Positions 24,222 through 31,679 of a DNA stretch of 31,955 nucleotides are shown here, piece after piece. Position numbers and translations under genes: made by a program. The notes under the pieces were generated by a model. That model was not told where the DNA came from, ran no database searches, and was given only the letters and a program-made list of their open reading frames with translations. Source of the DNA: CAYMCQ01 sp964389025 (GTDB lineage Bacteria; Verrucomicrobiota; Verrucomicrobiia; Limisphaerales; CAYMCQ01). How positions within the stretch are numbered: position 1 is the first letter of the stretch; the number at the start of each line of letters is the position of its first letter. The stretch covers positions 1-31,955 of the forward strand of contig CAYMCQ010000045.1 of NCBI GenBank assembly GCA_964389025.1, in the 5' to 3' direction.

Positions 24222-27140
24222 ATGATTTCCGCCATCGAATCCCAGCCCGCTGGTTCAGCCATTGATTTGGTTGCGCAGGTGGAGGAAATTTTTTCCCCGA
24301 CGGGAATTCTTTCCAAGGCGAGCAATTTCGAGTTTCGCCCGCAGCAACAGCAGATGGCCGTGGCCGTGGCGCGCGCGCTCGAAAATCGCGAGCATCTCGC
24401 CGTCGAAGCGGGCACGGGAGTCGGCAAAAGCCTCGCGTATCTCGTCCCGGCGATTTTGTTCGCCGTAGCGCAGAAGAAAAAAGCCGTCGTCTCCACGCAC
24501 ACGATCAATTTACAGGAGCAACTCACGCAAAAAGATTTGCCGATGCTGGAAGTGGTCCTCGGAAAATTAGCGACGCCCGTGAAGTTCAACTTCACCATGC
24601 TCAAGGGCCGCGCGAATTATCTCTGCACGCGGCGGCTTCACAAGGCGATGCAGCAATCGGGAAATCTTTTCACGTCGTCGGAAGGCGAGGAATTGCAGCG
24701 CATCTGCGAATGGTCTAAGCGCACCACGGACGGCAGCCTGTCGGATTTTGAGGTTGAGCCGGACGGCAAGGTCTGGTCGCACGTCTGCTCGGAGCGCGGA
24801 CTTTGCTCGCCGAAGATTTGCGGCTACCAGTCGGACTTTTCCAAAGACAGTCCAGTTTGTTTCTTCCAGCGCGCGCGGAATAAAATCCTTGCGGCAGACG
24901 TTCTCGTTCTGAACCACACGCTGTTTTTCACATTGCTCGGCGGCGTCGAAGAAGAGATGGAAGGCGGAATCCTTTTCAAAAATGATTTCGTGATCTTTGA
25001 CGAGGCGCACCAGATGGAACAGGTCGCGTCGAAACACATCGGTGTGAGCGTATCGAGCGGGCAACTGCGCTTCGCCCTGAATCGTCTCTGGAATCCGCGC
25101 ACGGAAAAAGGTTTGCTCGCGACGTTGCGGCAAGGAACAGCGGTGAAACTTGTCGCGGAACTTTTGCACGAAGCGGACAAGTTTTTTGAAAGCGTTGAGG
25201 CGGCTTGTGAAATCTTGGAGCAAAAGCGCGGCGAAGATTCTGAAAGTTACGGCTCGCGAGGGCGCTCGCCCTCCCGGCGGGAGCGGGCGTGGACGGAACT
25301 GAGAATTCGCCAGCCAGACTTGGTGAAAGACAACGTCACGCTGGCGGTTCAACGATTGCGCGAAGCCGTCAGCGACCTGATCAAGACCAGCGACGACAAG
25401 GACACCGGGCAGGAATTGATGGAGTGCAACCGCCGCCTCGCGGAGTTGCGCGACGGCGTGGCGACATTTCTCAACCAGAGCGAGGACGGCCTCGTTTATT
25501 GGGTCGAGCGCGGAGGCAAGACGCATAAAAATCTCGCGCTCAACGCCGCGCCGATTGATGTGGCGGATTATTTGCGCCGACGGCTTTTCCAGAGCGAGAC
25601 GTCGGTCGTCATGACGAGTGCGACGCTGGCCACCAAAGTAGGGCAGGCTTCCAGCCTGCCCAGCGAGCGCGCCAGCGCGAGCATACAGAATAAAGAAAAA
25701 GGGTCGCCGCCTTCTTTGGCGGGGGCAGGCAAGATGCCCGCCCTACTTTTTACGCCGTTCGATCTCGACGCGCCGGTCACGATTTACAGCCGCCATCTTC
25801 CGCATTGGCGGCAGGCTGGTGCGACTTATTTTGTCACGTTCCGGCTTGCAGATTCAATTCCGCAGGAAAAGTTGTGTCAATGGGAACGCGAACTTGAGGG
25901 CTGGCTTGGAAAAAATCCCGAGCCGCATTGCGCGGAACAGAAAGTGGAATATCACGAACGATTCACGGAAAAATTCCACCAATGGCTTGACACGGGGATG
26001 GGAGAATGTTGGCTGCGGCGTCCCGAAGTTTCCACCGTGGTTGAAGAAGCTTTAAGATTTTTCGACGGGCAGCGATATGCTTTGGGCCACTACGTGGTGA
26101 TGCCAAATCACGTTCACGCAGTCGTGCGACCCGTTCAGGGACATTTGCTCAAGGACATTTTGCATTCTTGGAAATCATTCACGGCAAACAAAATTAATGA
26201 GCTTGTTGAAAGAAAAGGAAGGCTTTGGCAGGAGGAATCCTTCGACTGCATTGTCCGACACGAAACTCAACTGTCCAAAATCGCGTTTTACATTCAGGAG
26301 AATCCAAAAAAAGCGGGGCTGAAGCCAAACGAATTCCGGCTCGGAGCGGGCAATAATGTAGGGCAGGCTTCCAGCCTGCCCGGCGACCCCGAAAGCCTTC
26401 GGGGGAGCATTCCAAAAAAAGAAACGACCATTTCGCCGACTTCGTCGGGTGAGGCAGGCTGGAAGCCTGCCCTACTTTATTTTTCCAAACGAGTCGGTTG
26501 TGAATCCGCCACGATGCTCCAAGTCGGCACGCCGTTCGATTACGAGCGGCAGATGAAATTGTTCGTCGCCAAAAAAATGCCCGACCCGCGCGAGGCTGGT
26601 TATCGCGATGCGCTGGTTCACTGGATTGAACATTTCGTCAGGCAAACGCACGGCAAAGCCTTCGTGCTGTTCACGAATTCAAAATTGATGCGCGAGATTG
26701 GCGAGGAGATGCAGCCATTCTTCGACAAGCTCGGCATCGCCTGTTTCATTCAGGGCACGGGCACGCCGCGCTCGTTGATGCTGGAAAAATTCAAGGACGA
26801 CGTGGACTCGGTTCTGTTCGGCACGGAAAGTTTCTGGCAGGGCGTGGACGTTCCCGGCGAGGCGTTGAGCAACGTCATCATCACGCGGCTGCCGTTCGCC
26901 GTGCCCGACCATCCGCTCATCGAGGCGCGCATTGAAGCCATCGAAGCGCGTGGCGGAAATTCCTTCAGCGAATTTTCCTTGCCGGAAGCGATTCTGAAAT
27001 TCCGGCAAGGTGTTGGCCGGCTCATCCGCACGAAGACCGACACCGGTATCGTCGTGATTCTCGACAACCGCGTTCTCGCAAAGAAATACGGCCAGGCATT
27101 TCTCGATGCGCTGCCGAAGTGTCCGGTGGAAATTGTCTAA
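24222..27140 (+). CDS. dinG: DinG-type ATP-dependent DNA helicase carrying an in-frame RAYT and REP insertion
   Basis: The 972-codon frame encodes an XPD/DinG superfamily-2 helicase that unwinds 5'-3' and resolves R-loops or G4-like structures. Helicase parts: Walker A AGTGVGKS at 63-70, iron-sulfur cysteines (YLC, then a cluster ending SPVCFF), DEAH at 260-263, SATLAT ending near 471, then after the insertion FSKRVGCESATML, FVLFTNSKLM, ESFWQGVDVPG and QGVGRLIRTKTD. Between Lys472 and Tyr753 lie 280 residues not belonging to the family: two REP-encoded linkers around a RAYT (HUH pair H630/H632, Tyr690). They replace a short variable loop after the SATL motif, so both helicase halves stay in frame. 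A small palindrome at 25251-25273 encodes SRGRSPS in a further variable loop. Start ATG 24222 fits. Whether the fused product is made, or is active, is not shown. Confidence 0.9.
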   Translation: MISAIESQPAGSAIDLVAQVEEIFSPTGILSKASNFEFRPQQQQMAVAVARALENREHLAVEAGTGVGKSLAYLVPAILFAVAQKKKAVVSTHTINLQEQLTQKDLPMLEVVLGKLATPVKFNFTMLKGRANYLCTRRLHKAMQQSGNLFTSSEGEELQRICEWSKRTTDGSLSDFEVEPDGKVWSHVCSERGLCSPKICGYQSDFSKDSPVCFFQRARNKILAADVLVLNHTLFFTLLGGVEEEMEGGILFKNDFVIFDEAHQMEQVASKHIGVSVSSGQLRFALNRLWNPRTEKGLLATLRQGTAVKLVAELLHEADKFFESVEAACEILEQKRGEDSESYGSRGRSPSRRERAWTELRIRQPDLVKDNVTLAVQRLREAVSDLIKTSDDKDTGQELMECNRRLAELRDGVATFLNQSEDGLVYWVERGGKTHKNLALNAAPIDVADYLRRRLFQSETSVVMTSATLATKVGQASSLPSERASASIQNKEKGSPPSLAGAGKMPALLFTPFDLDAPVTIYSRHLPHWRQAGATYFVTFRLADSIPQEKLCQWERELEGWLGKNPEPHCAEQKVEYHERFTEKFHQWLDTGMGECWLRRPEVSTVVEEALRFFDGQRYALGHYVVMPNHVHAVVRPVQGHLLKDILHSWKSFTANKINELVERKGRLWQEESFDCIVRHETQLSKIAFYIQENPKKAGLKPNEFRLGAGNNVGQASSLPGDPESLRGSIPKKETTISPTSSGEAGWKPALLYFSKRVGCESATMLQVGTPFDYERQMKLFVAKKMPDPREAGYRDALVHWIEHFVRQTHGKAFVLFTNSKLMREIGEEMQPFFDKLGIACFIQGTGTPRSLMLEKFKDDVDSVLFGTESFWQGVDVPGEALSNVIITRLPFAVPDHPLIEARIEAIEARGGNSFSEFSLPEAILKFRQGVGRLIRTKTDTGIVVILDNRVLAKKYGQAFLDALPKCPVEIV
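25251..25273. repeat. Small palindrome in frame within dinG
   Basis: GGCTCGCGAGGGCGCTCGCC followed by CTC; the core GAGGGCG-CT-CGCCCTC (25258-25273) is a perfect 7-base inverted repeat. It encodes SRGRSPS in a charged, variable loop of the helicase, where insertions do little harm. It looks like a single arm of a further palindromic repeat class, but no second copy is in the window to prove this. Confidence 0.5.
25638..25746. repeat. REP pair left of the RAYT
   Basis: Two imperfect palindromes facing each other. The left one (25638-25661) has stem GGGCAGGC, loop TTCCA, stem GCCTGCCC; the right one (25723-25746) is GGGCAGGCAAGATGCCCG followed by CCCTAC. The spacer holds a smaller palindrome GCGAGCGCGCCAGCGCGAGC-like stretch and a CGCCGCC/GGCGGG pair. 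Translated in the helicase frame it reads KVGQASSLP to AGKMPALLF. Confidence 0.88.
25734..26357 (+). CDS. RAYT (REP-associated tyrosine transposase) nested in dinG, no stop codon of its own
   Basis: RAYTs are single-copy Y1 HUH enzymes that act on REP hairpins. The segment has the family layout: N-terminal FDLDAPVTIYSRHLPHW and GATYFVTFRLADSIP, then YALGHYVVMPNHVHAVVRP with the HUH pair His-Val-His, LLKDILHSWKSFTANKIN, LWQEESFDCIVR, and YIQENPKKAGL with the expected catalytic Tyr. The first in-frame ATG (25734) lies inside the right arm of the left REP pair, so the REP may provide its start. The frame does not stop after the RAYT but runs through the right REP pair into the helicase C-terminal half. 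All key residues are intact, so it is not obviously decayed. Could be translated on its own from 25734 or only as part of the helicase. Confidence 0.82.
26358..26475. repeat. REP pair right of the RAYT
   Basis: Left arm 26358-26381 is identical to the left arm of the pair before the RAYT. The right arm at 26453-26475 is its exact reverse complement (GGCAGGCTGGAAGCC then TGCCCTAC). The spacer contains CCCCGAAAGCCTTCGGGG, a strong hairpin, and CGCCGACTTCGTCGG. The same spacer, in reverse orientation, forms the core of the repeat at 27981-28087. It is translated in frame as NVGQASSLPG to EAGWKPALLY. Confidence 0.88.
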
Positions 27141-27144
27141 AGTT

Positions 27145-27984
27145 GTGGCTACAGAAGGAGTTCTCAAGCAACGCCTGAAAAAAATCCGCCACGTCGCGCT
27201 CGACATGGACGGCACGATTTACAGCGGCGGCACGCTGTTCAAATCCACGATTCCATTCCTTGCGCAGATCAAACAACTCGGCGTCGGCCACACGTTTCTC
27301 ACGAACAATTCTTCCAAGAGCGCCAAAGATTATCTCGCGCACTTGAAAAAAATAGGAATCAACGCGAAGGCTGACGAGCTTTACACCTCCACGCAAGCGA
27401 CCATCGAGCATCTTCGAAAAAAATTTCCCCGCGTGAAAAAACTGTTCGTGCTCGGAACAAAGAGCCTTCACAAAGAATTCGCCGCAGGCGGGTTTCTTCT
27501 CACCAAAGACAGCGCGAGCGATAAACCTGACGCTGTCATCGCCGGCTTCGACACGGAGTTGGTTTTCGCGCGACTCTGCCGCGCCGCGTATTGGATTAAG
27601 CAAGGCAAGCCATTCATCGCTACGCATCCTGACCGCATTTGTCCAACCGACGCGCCGACAGTTCTCGTTGATTGCGGCTCGATTTGCGCCGCGCTCGAAA
27701 AAGCAACAGGCCGCGCGCCGGACGTTATTCTCGGCAAACCCGACCCGTGCATGATTCGCGGCATCCTGCGTCGCCACGCGCTTGCGCCGGAAAATCTCGC
27801 GATGGTCGGCGACCGGCTTTACACCGACATGGCGATGGCTCGTCGCGCCGGCGCACTCGGAGTGCTCGTGCTCACCGGCGAAACAACTGAGGCCGAGGCT
27901 AAAAAACATTCGCCGCCGCCGGATTTGACCGTTTCAAACCTCGGCGAGTTCGGCGCGCTGCTGCGCGAAGCCCGGGCAAAGTAG
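27145..27984 (+). CDS. HAD-IIA family phosphatase (NagD-like)
   Basis: 279 residues from GTG 27145, which follows the helicase stop by 4 bases. HAD motif I is VALDMDGTIYSGG (Asp20, Asp22), motif II is FLTNNSSKS, a C2a cap lies between (ADELYTSTQATIEHL, VIAGFDTELVF), then ILGKPDP carries the motif III lysine and MVGDRLYTDMAMARRAG motif IV. Such enzymes dephosphorylate nucleotides or small sugar phosphates; the exact substrate is not visible. It probably shares the dinG transcript. Its stop codon TAG (27982-27984) is made of the first bases of the repeat at 27981-28087, so the last residues may have been reshaped by that insertion. Confidence 0.87.
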   Translation: MATEGVLKQRLKKIRHVALDMDGTIYSGGTLFKSTIPFLAQIKQLGVGHTFLTNNSSKSAKDYLAHLKKIGINAKADELYTSTQATIEHLRKKFPRVKKLFVLGTKSLHKEFAAGGFLLTKDSASDKPDAVIAGFDTELVFARLCRAAYWIKQGKPFIATHPDRICPTDAPTVLVDCGSICAALEKATGRAPDVILGKPDPCMIRGILRRHALAPENLAMVGDRLYTDMAMARRAGALGVLVLTGETTEAEAKKHSPPPDLTVSNLGEFGALLREARAK

Positions 27985-28087
27985 GGCAGGCTTCCAGCCT
28001 GCCCGAGCCGACGAAGTCGGCGAAGTTTTTTTGACTGCTCCCCCGAAGGCTTTCGGGGTCGCCGGGCAGGCAAGATGCCTGCCCTAC
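27981..28087. repeat. REP pair after the HAD gene, inverted relative to the dinG right pair
   Basis: Arms at 27981-28004 (GTAGGGCAGGCTTCCAG start) and 28064-28087 (GGGCAGGCAAGATGCC then TGCCCTAC). The spacer reads CCGACGAAGTCGGCG then CCCCCGAAGGCTTTCGGGG, the reverse complement of the spacer in the repeat at 26358-26475. The GTAG at its left end supplies the stop of the HAD gene. It may also form a transcription-stopping hairpin between this gene and the transporter gene. Confidence 0.87.
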
Positions 28088-28137
28088 TTTAACCGCTTGC
28101 CAGCGCCAAAAGTTTCAAGCCAACTACGCGCCAAGCC

Positions 28138-29457
28138 ATGTTCGCCGCCGTCATTCAATGGTTCCGTCCGTCGCCGCACCAGCCCCGGCTGGCTCAACCG
28201 GAAGTTGAAAAACTTTACCCGCTCCACCGCTGGCGCATTTTTGAAGCAACTTTCATCGCCTACGCCACGTTTTACATCGTCCGAAACAATTTTTCTCCCG
28301 TCCAAACGGCGATTGGCGCCGCGCTTCATTACGACAAGCTGATGCTGGGCGACATCATTGCCGCCACGGCCATCGCCTATGGTGTCGGCAAATTCGTGAT
28401 GGGACATTTCGCCGACAAGAGCGACGCCAGAAAATATCTGGCCGTCGGGATGCTGCTGACGGCCGGCGTCAATTTTCTGTTCGGCGCGACAACAAATTTT
28501 TACGGCCATCTCGCACTCTGGACGATGAATGGTTTCGTTCAAGGGATGGGTTACGGCCCCTGCACACGCGGTTTGTCACATTGGTATAGCGCCAGGGAGC
28601 GCGGGAGAATTTTCGGCCTGTGGAATTGTTCGCATAACCTCGGCGGCGGGATCGCGGGCTACCTTTCCGCCGCGTGCGCGCAGAAATGGGGCTGGCCTTC
28701 GGCGTTTTATGTTCCCGGCGCCATCGCGACGCTCTGTGCGATTTACCTTTTTTGGCGGATGCGGGACACGCCTCAATCCGTCGGCCTGCCGCCGGTTGAG
28801 GAATACAAAAACGACTGGCCGCCCGAAGAAAAAGAATTGCACGAGCAAGATCTTTCGACGCGTGAAATTTTGATGAAATACATTTTGCCGAATGGCAGGC
28901 TCTGGATTCTCGCGCTCGCGAACGTCTTCGTTTACATCGCGCGCTACTCGATGGTGGATTGGGGGCCGACATATCTGAAGGAGGTCAAAGGAGCGTCGCT
29001 CGTCGAAGGCGGTTTCAGCACCACCGTCATCGAATTCGCCGGGGCGGCGGGAATGGTTTCGATGGGCTGGGTTTCGGACAAATTTGGCGGGCGGCGCGGA
29101 CGCGTGAACGTCTTGTGCATGGCTCCGCTGCTCATCATCTTCACCGCCATCGTTTTTGTCCCGGCCACGATGCTTTGGCTGGACATGGCGTTGTTCTCAA
29201 TGCTCGGATTTTTCGTTTATGTGCCGGTGATGTTTTCCGGAGTGATGTCGCTTGACCTGACTTCAAAGAAGGCCGTGGGCACGGCGGCGGGATTCGTCGG
29301 TTTTTTTGGTTACGTTGGCCGCGTCATCCAAGGCAAAGGTCTCGGCTGGCTTGTGGAAACTTACGGTTGGAACACGGCGTTGTGGTCCGTCGTCGCCAGC
29401 ACCGCAATCGGCGTGGTTATGCTGGCATTTTTGTGGAATGTCAGGCCGAAGGGATGA
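28138..29457 (+). CDS. GlpT/UhpT-like organophosphate:phosphate antiporter (MFS)
   Basis: 439 residues with twelve predicted membrane spans. The N-terminal LHRWRIFEATFIAYATFYIVRNNF closely follows the GlpT/UhpT pattern, with the signature arginine in the first span, then the loop GHFADKSDARKYL, GMGYGPCTRGLSHWYSARERGRIFGLWNCSHNLGG, and in the second half PTYLKEVKG and GWVSDKFGGRRG. Members exchange glycerol-3-phosphate or hexose phosphates for inorganic phosphate across the inner membrane; the substrate here is not decided. ATG 28138 is well supported. The stop lies 13 bases from the stop of thiS on the other strand. Confidence 0.87.
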   Translation: MFAAVIQWFRPSPHQPRLAQPEVEKLYPLHRWRIFEATFIAYATFYIVRNNFSPVQTAIGAALHYDKLMLGDIIAATAIAYGVGKFVMGHFADKSDARKYLAVGMLLTAGVNFLFGATTNFYGHLALWTMNGFVQGMGYGPCTRGLSHWYSARERGRIFGLWNCSHNLGGGIAGYLSAACAQKWGWPSAFYVPGAIATLCAIYLFWRMRDTPQSVGLPPVEEYKNDWPPEEKELHEQDLSTREILMKYILPNGRLWILALANVFVYIARYSMVDWGPTYLKEVKGASLVEGGFSTTVIEFAGAAGMVSMGWVSDKFGGRRGRVNVLCMAPLLIIFTAIVFVPATMLWLDMALFSMLGFFVYVPVMFSGVMSLDLTSKKAVGTAAGFVGFFGYVGRVIQGKGLGWLVETYGWNTALWSVVASTAIGVVMLAFLWNVRPKG

Positions 29458-29470
29458 GCCAGCGCGCAAG

Positions 29471-29680
29471 TCAACCACCCGCGACGATCTTGACGATTTC
29501 CAAACAGTCGCCGGGTTTCAGTTGCCGCGAAGAAAATTCGGACGGCGCGACGGCCTCGCCGTTGTGCTCGACGACGACGCTGCGCGGCAAAAGATTTTGC
29601 GCGAGGAGAAATTGTTCAAGTGAACAAGGAAGGTTCGCTTCTAGTTGCTTTCCGTTGGCGGTGACGAAATCTGAATTCAT
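29471..29680 (-). CDS. thiS: Sulfur carrier protein ThiS
   Basis: 69 residues ending in the essential Gly-Gly (KIVAGG), onto which ThiF and a sulfur donor build the thiocarboxylate used for thiazole synthesis. The beta-grasp pattern is clear: NGKQLEANLPCSLEQFLLAQNL, SVVVEHNGEAVAPSEF, LKPGDCLEIVKIVAGG. ATG 29680 lies 9 bases after the stop of the DUF2071 gene. ThiG, the usual neighbour, is not in the window. Confidence 0.93.
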   Translation of the reverse strand: MNSDFVTANGKQLEANLPCSLEQFLLAQNLLPRSVVVEHNGEAVAPSEFSSRQLKPGDCLEIVKIVAGG

Positions 29681-29689
29681 GACTTCCCG

Positions 29690-30415
29690 TTAGACATACA
29701 AATCCGGCGCGCTCAACCATTCATGCTCGATGTTTCGCATCAAGAGTGCGCAATCGAAATTAACGCTGCCTTTCGGAAACCTTCGTTCGTCGTCGAAGTA
29801 GCTCGAATAAACTTCATCTACTTCCAGCGGCTCGACTTGCCACGACTTGGTTTTCAGCACAATGCCGTCCAGACGCCTCGCGTCTTGCGTCGTGGAATAG
29901 CCGAGCGAGCCAGGCTCGAAAAATTTTGAAGCCTCAGTCAGTGTCGTGAACTTGGAAGTGGACGGCAACGCGTCTTGAATTTCTCCGCGCAGTCGAACCG
30001 CTACTTTTCGGTCTTTCGATTTCATCTCAAAATTAATTTTGTTTCCCGAAGTTTCGATTTGGAAATCCGCCGGGTGATGTTCGCCGGGAAAAATGCGCCC
30101 GCCTGCAAAATGATTCAGCAAAGAATTCGTGTCGCGCCGTGGAATAAAAACTCCTTCCTGCGGACGCCCCTCCTCGTCATCCCAAAGCACCGCGATGCGA
30201 TGCGCTGCATTTTCGCTGCTGATACCGAGAAAGCCGGGAAAATGTTTCGGGCGAATTTGCTCCAGCCTGATCAGACAGATTCCGGCAATGGCAAAGCCTG
30301 CGTGAAGTTTCGGCCGAAACTTCGATGGTATTTGTCGCCGTATAATTTCGGGTTCGACTCGAAAGTTCACCAGCATTCGCCGTCTAATCACGCCTTGGAT
30401 TTGAGGCAGCCGCAT
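29690..30415 (-). CDS. DUF2071 (YqjF-like) protein between thiH and thiS
   Basis: 241 residues from ATG 30415 (an upstream TTG is less likely). The pattern matches DUF2071: an N-terminal MLVNFRVEPEIIRRQIP, FAIAGICLIRLEQIRP, GVFIPRRDTNSLLNHFAGGRIFPGEHH, and SLGYSTTQDARRLDGI, ending in FDCALLMRNIEHEW. No catalytic role is established for the family. It starts 20 bases after the thiH stop and ends 9 before thiS, so it is in the thiamin transcript by position, though a link to thiazole chemistry is inference. Confidence 0.78.
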   Translation of the reverse strand: MRLPQIQGVIRRRMLVNFRVEPEIIRRQIPSKFRPKLHAGFAIAGICLIRLEQIRPKHFPGFLGISSENAAHRIAVLWDDEEGRPQEGVFIPRRDTNSLLNHFAGGRIFPGEHHPADFQIETSGNKINFEMKSKDRKVAVRLRGEIQDALPSTSKFTTLTEASKFFEPGSLGYSTTQDARRLDGIVLKTKSWQVEPLEVDEVYSSYFDDERRFPKGSVNFDCALLMRNIEHEWLSAPDLYV

Positions 30416-30434
30416 AAAATGGTTCAAATTTCTG

Positions 30435-31637
30435 TTAAGCCGTCAACGCCGTATCCCAATCTTTCCAAACCGGCTCGTAACCAAGTTTGCGAATCAATTC
30501 AGCCATTTCTTTCGGCGAACGTTCGTCCGCGATGTCGAATTGCCCCGTCGCATTTGTCGCGTGGCCGTTGGTCGTCGCCCATTCGCTTGAGCCGGATGCG
30601 AGTTCCACGATTCGACCGCGCTCGGTGTGATGAATTTTTCCCCTTCCCGCGCCGGTGTAGCCGCCGGGTTCGGTGTGGCTGCCCGCACTCATCAACGTGA
30701 TGCCGAGCGGAATCAGGCCGTCGCGCAGCCGCGCCGGTTCGCGCGTCGAGAGCACGAGGCCGGCGTCGGGAAACAGCAGGCGGAACGCGCAGACGAGCTG
30801 GACGAGGTCGCGGTCGGTCATTTGCGTGAGCGGCTGGAATTCTCCCGCGCACGGACGCAGGCGCGGCAGCGAGATCGTGAGTTGCGCCTTCCAGCAATTG
30901 AGCAGCAAATAATCCGCGTGCGCCGCGACGCAAATCGCTTCGTAACGCCAGTCGCTCAAGCCGAACAACGCGCCGATGCCGAGCCGGCGAAATCCCGCGG
31001 CGTAAGCGCGCTCGGCGGTTTCGAGCCGCCATTCGAAATTTCGTTTCGGCCCGGCGGTGTGCATGTCCGCGTAAACATTGCGGTCGTAAGTTTCCTGATA
31101 AACGACGAGCCCTTCCGCACCCGCTTCGACAAGCGGCCGGTAATCTTCCGTTTCCATCGGACCAACTTCGAGCGAGATGCTGGGAATTTCCTCGTGCAAC
31201 GCCGCGACGCATTCCCGGAGATAGCCGTTGGAAACAAACCTCGGATGCTCACCCGCGACGAGGAGAATATTTCTGAAACCCTGCTCCTTGAGCGCGCGCG
31301 CCTCGCGCAAGACTTCCTCGACCGACAGCGTCACGCGCAGAATCGCGTTGTCGCGTGAGAAGCCGCAGTATTTGCAGTTGTTGATGCACTCGTTGGAAAG
31401 ATACAGCGGCGCGAACAGGCGGATGACTTTGCCGAAGCGTTGCCGGGTCAACTGCTGCGAGCGCAACGAAAGTTTTTCAAGAACGCCGGAAGCCGCCGGT
31501 GAAATCAACTTGGCGAAGTCCGTAAGCGACAACTTTGATTTGGCTGCGCTCGCAGACACTTCGCGCGTGTCCGCCGCAAGCGAACGTTTCACGAGCAAAT
31601 CCAGCGGCAGCGAATTGAATTCAGAAACAAAACTCAC
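30435..31637 (-). CDS. thiH: 2-iminoacetate synthase ThiH (tyrosine lyase)
   Basis: A radical SAM enzyme that cleaves tyrosine to dehydroglycine and p-cresol for thiazole synthesis. From GTG 31637 the product has 400 residues; a TTG at 31655 is also in frame. The cluster motif ECINNCKYCGF gives Cys84, Cys88 and Cys91. Other family features are LYLSNEC, ILLVAGEHPRFVSNGYL, ISLEVGPMETEDY, VYQETYDRNVY, GIGALFGLSDWRYEA, LPRLRPCAG and the C-terminal SAGSHTEPGGYTG region. It heads the thiH-DUF2071-thiS run. No TPP riboswitch is visible in the 42 bases upstream. Confidence 0.92.
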   Translation of the reverse strand: MSFVSEFNSLPLDLLVKRSLAADTREVSASAAKSKLSLTDFAKLISPAASGVLEKLSLRSQQLTRQRFGKVIRLFAPLYLSNECINNCKYCGFSRDNAILRVTLSVEEVLREARALKEQGFRNILLVAGEHPRFVSNGYLRECVAALHEEIPSISLEVGPMETEDYRPLVEAGAEGLVVYQETYDRNVYADMHTAGPKRNFEWRLETAERAYAAGFRRLGIGALFGLSDWRYEAICVAAHADYLLLNCWKAQLTISLPRLRPCAGEFQPLTQMTDRDLVQLVCAFRLLFPDAGLVLSTREPARLRDGLIPLGITLMSAGSHTEPGGYTGAGRGKIHHTERGRIVELASGSSEWATTNGHATNATGQFDIADERSPKEMAELIRKLGYEPVWKDWDTALTA

Positions 31638-31679
31638 GGCAGAATTTAACCACAAAGAAGCCGTGGCACCAAGACGAGA

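Larger units (their letters stand above)
25638..26477 (+). mobile_element. RAYT element with a REP pair on each side, inserted in dinG
   Basis: The insert is exactly 840 bases if taken from the first base after the AAA codon of Lys472 to the base before TAT of Tyr753, that is 280 codons. It is built as REP pair (25638-25746), RAYT body (25747-26357), REP pair (26358-26475). Outer arms are inverted: AAAGTAGGGCAGG on the left and CCTGCCCTACTTT on the right. No target-site duplication is evident. The coding frame of the RAYT and of both REP pairs agrees with dinG, and no stop codon occurs anywhere in the insert in that frame. Confidence 0.85.

Noticed and set aside
25638..26477. Intein in the helicase
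   Set aside because: The insert has RAYT motifs and REP palindromes, and lacks the splicing blocks of inteins (no Cys or Ser at the start, no terminal His-Asn).
7748..28087. CRISPR array
   Set aside because: The repeats are inverted pairs spaced kilobases apart, not direct repeats with regular spacers, and no cas gene is present.
31638..31679. TPP riboswitch before thiH
   Set aside because: Only 42 bases separate it from the upstream gene and no thi-box sequence is visible.
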